From assembly GCA_963780345.1 (NCBI GenBank), contig CAWABU010000001.1, positions 1 to 64,000 of the forward strand: 64,000 nucleotides of DNA, in the 5' to 3' direction. The notes beneath the pieces were generated by a model, which saw only the letters and a program-made list of their open reading frames with translations, was not told the DNA's origin and did no database searches. The position numbers were made by a program, and so were the translations under genes. Shown here in pieces: positions 63,914 through 64,000 of this stretch; positions within the stretch are counted from its first letter, which is position 1, and every line of letters begins with the position of its first letter. Source of the DNA: PALSA-693 sp963780345. GTDB lineage: Bacteria; Actinomycetota; Acidimicrobiia; Acidimicrobiales; Palsa-688.

Positions 63914-64000
63914 CGGGGGACACCCAATCAGGGTTGTTGTCGCCGACGACAGAGTTCGTCGAGCACCTAGGTAACGCAGGGCGCCCCCACGCCGCCGTCA
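63762..64000. other. Right flank of IS110 element
   Basis: The stretch 63762-63901 between the transposase stop and the right direct repeat has no gene; it is where an IS1111-type element would code its guide RNA. No gene is supported after 63914. Confidence 0.35.

Overview
The window is about 64 kb of GC-rich DNA (roughly 65-70% G+C by eye) from an actinobacterium. NucS mismatch endonuclease, a Gram-positive-style Tad pilus locus with no secretin in view, a BldC-like HTH protein and many start codons preceded by TANNNT boxes at leaderless spacing all fit Actinomycetota. The glyQS-ppdK-dnaG-rpoD order and protein style suggest a deep lineage such as Acidimicrobiia; that placement is inference.

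Layout. (1) 1-15 kb: 3' end of hemW, then a Tad/Flp pilus locus. On the minus strand are a LysM membrane protein, a pseudokinase and CpaE-like and SAF-domain (CpaB-like) proteins. On the plus strand are the TadA ATPase, TadB, TadC, a tiny pilin candidate and three TadE/G-like pseudopilins. An N-acyl-D-amino-acid deacylase-like amidohydrolase and nucS are interspersed. (2) 15-32 kb: a dense housekeeping block, HIT protein, phoH, ybeY, CorC-like protein, era, dinG (convergent), uppS, recO, glyQS, ppdK, dnaG, rpoD and tRNA-Asn. Many neighbours overlap by 1-4 nt and are probably translationally coupled. (3) 32-35 kb: small metabolic and stress genes (VOC protein, Lys/Ala-tailed protein, DUF429 protein, 1-Cys peroxiredoxin, carboxymuconolactone-decarboxylase-like protein). 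(4) 35-40 kb: a three-gene copper/cytochrome-oxidase-assembly operon built from fusions (multi-TM plus SCO1; lipoprotein; CtaG plus YceI). (5) 40-52 kb: a cell-surface block with a GH3 lipoprotein carrying seven DNA-identical 144-bp propeller-blade repeats, a GT-C glycosyltransferase, a PQQ-propeller lipoprotein, a methyltransferase-like protein and a 1421-aa exported protein with five near-identical 324-bp repeats. (6) 53-64 kb: an accessory island. It begins with an integrase remnant beside a half tRNA-Met gene and continues with BTAD-regulator and IS21 debris, four alpha/beta-hydrolases (one broken), a beta-carbonic anhydrase, an isochorismatase-family hydrolase and a frameshifted IS110-family element.

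Two themes stand out. First, in-frame tandem repeats occur in at least eight proteins, including the housekeeping proteins PhoH, DinG and RpoD. Second, many genes carry single-base frameshifts. One sits in rpoD, which is essential, so at least part of the frameshifting is probably sequence error; the density in the last 11 kb may also reflect real decay.

How the genes may work together: the pseudokinase-TM protein and LysM protein could anchor or gate the Tad machine at the cell wall. The SCO1 and CtaG fusions would deliver copper to cytochrome oxidase. The surface block would build and remodel glycans and adhesins.
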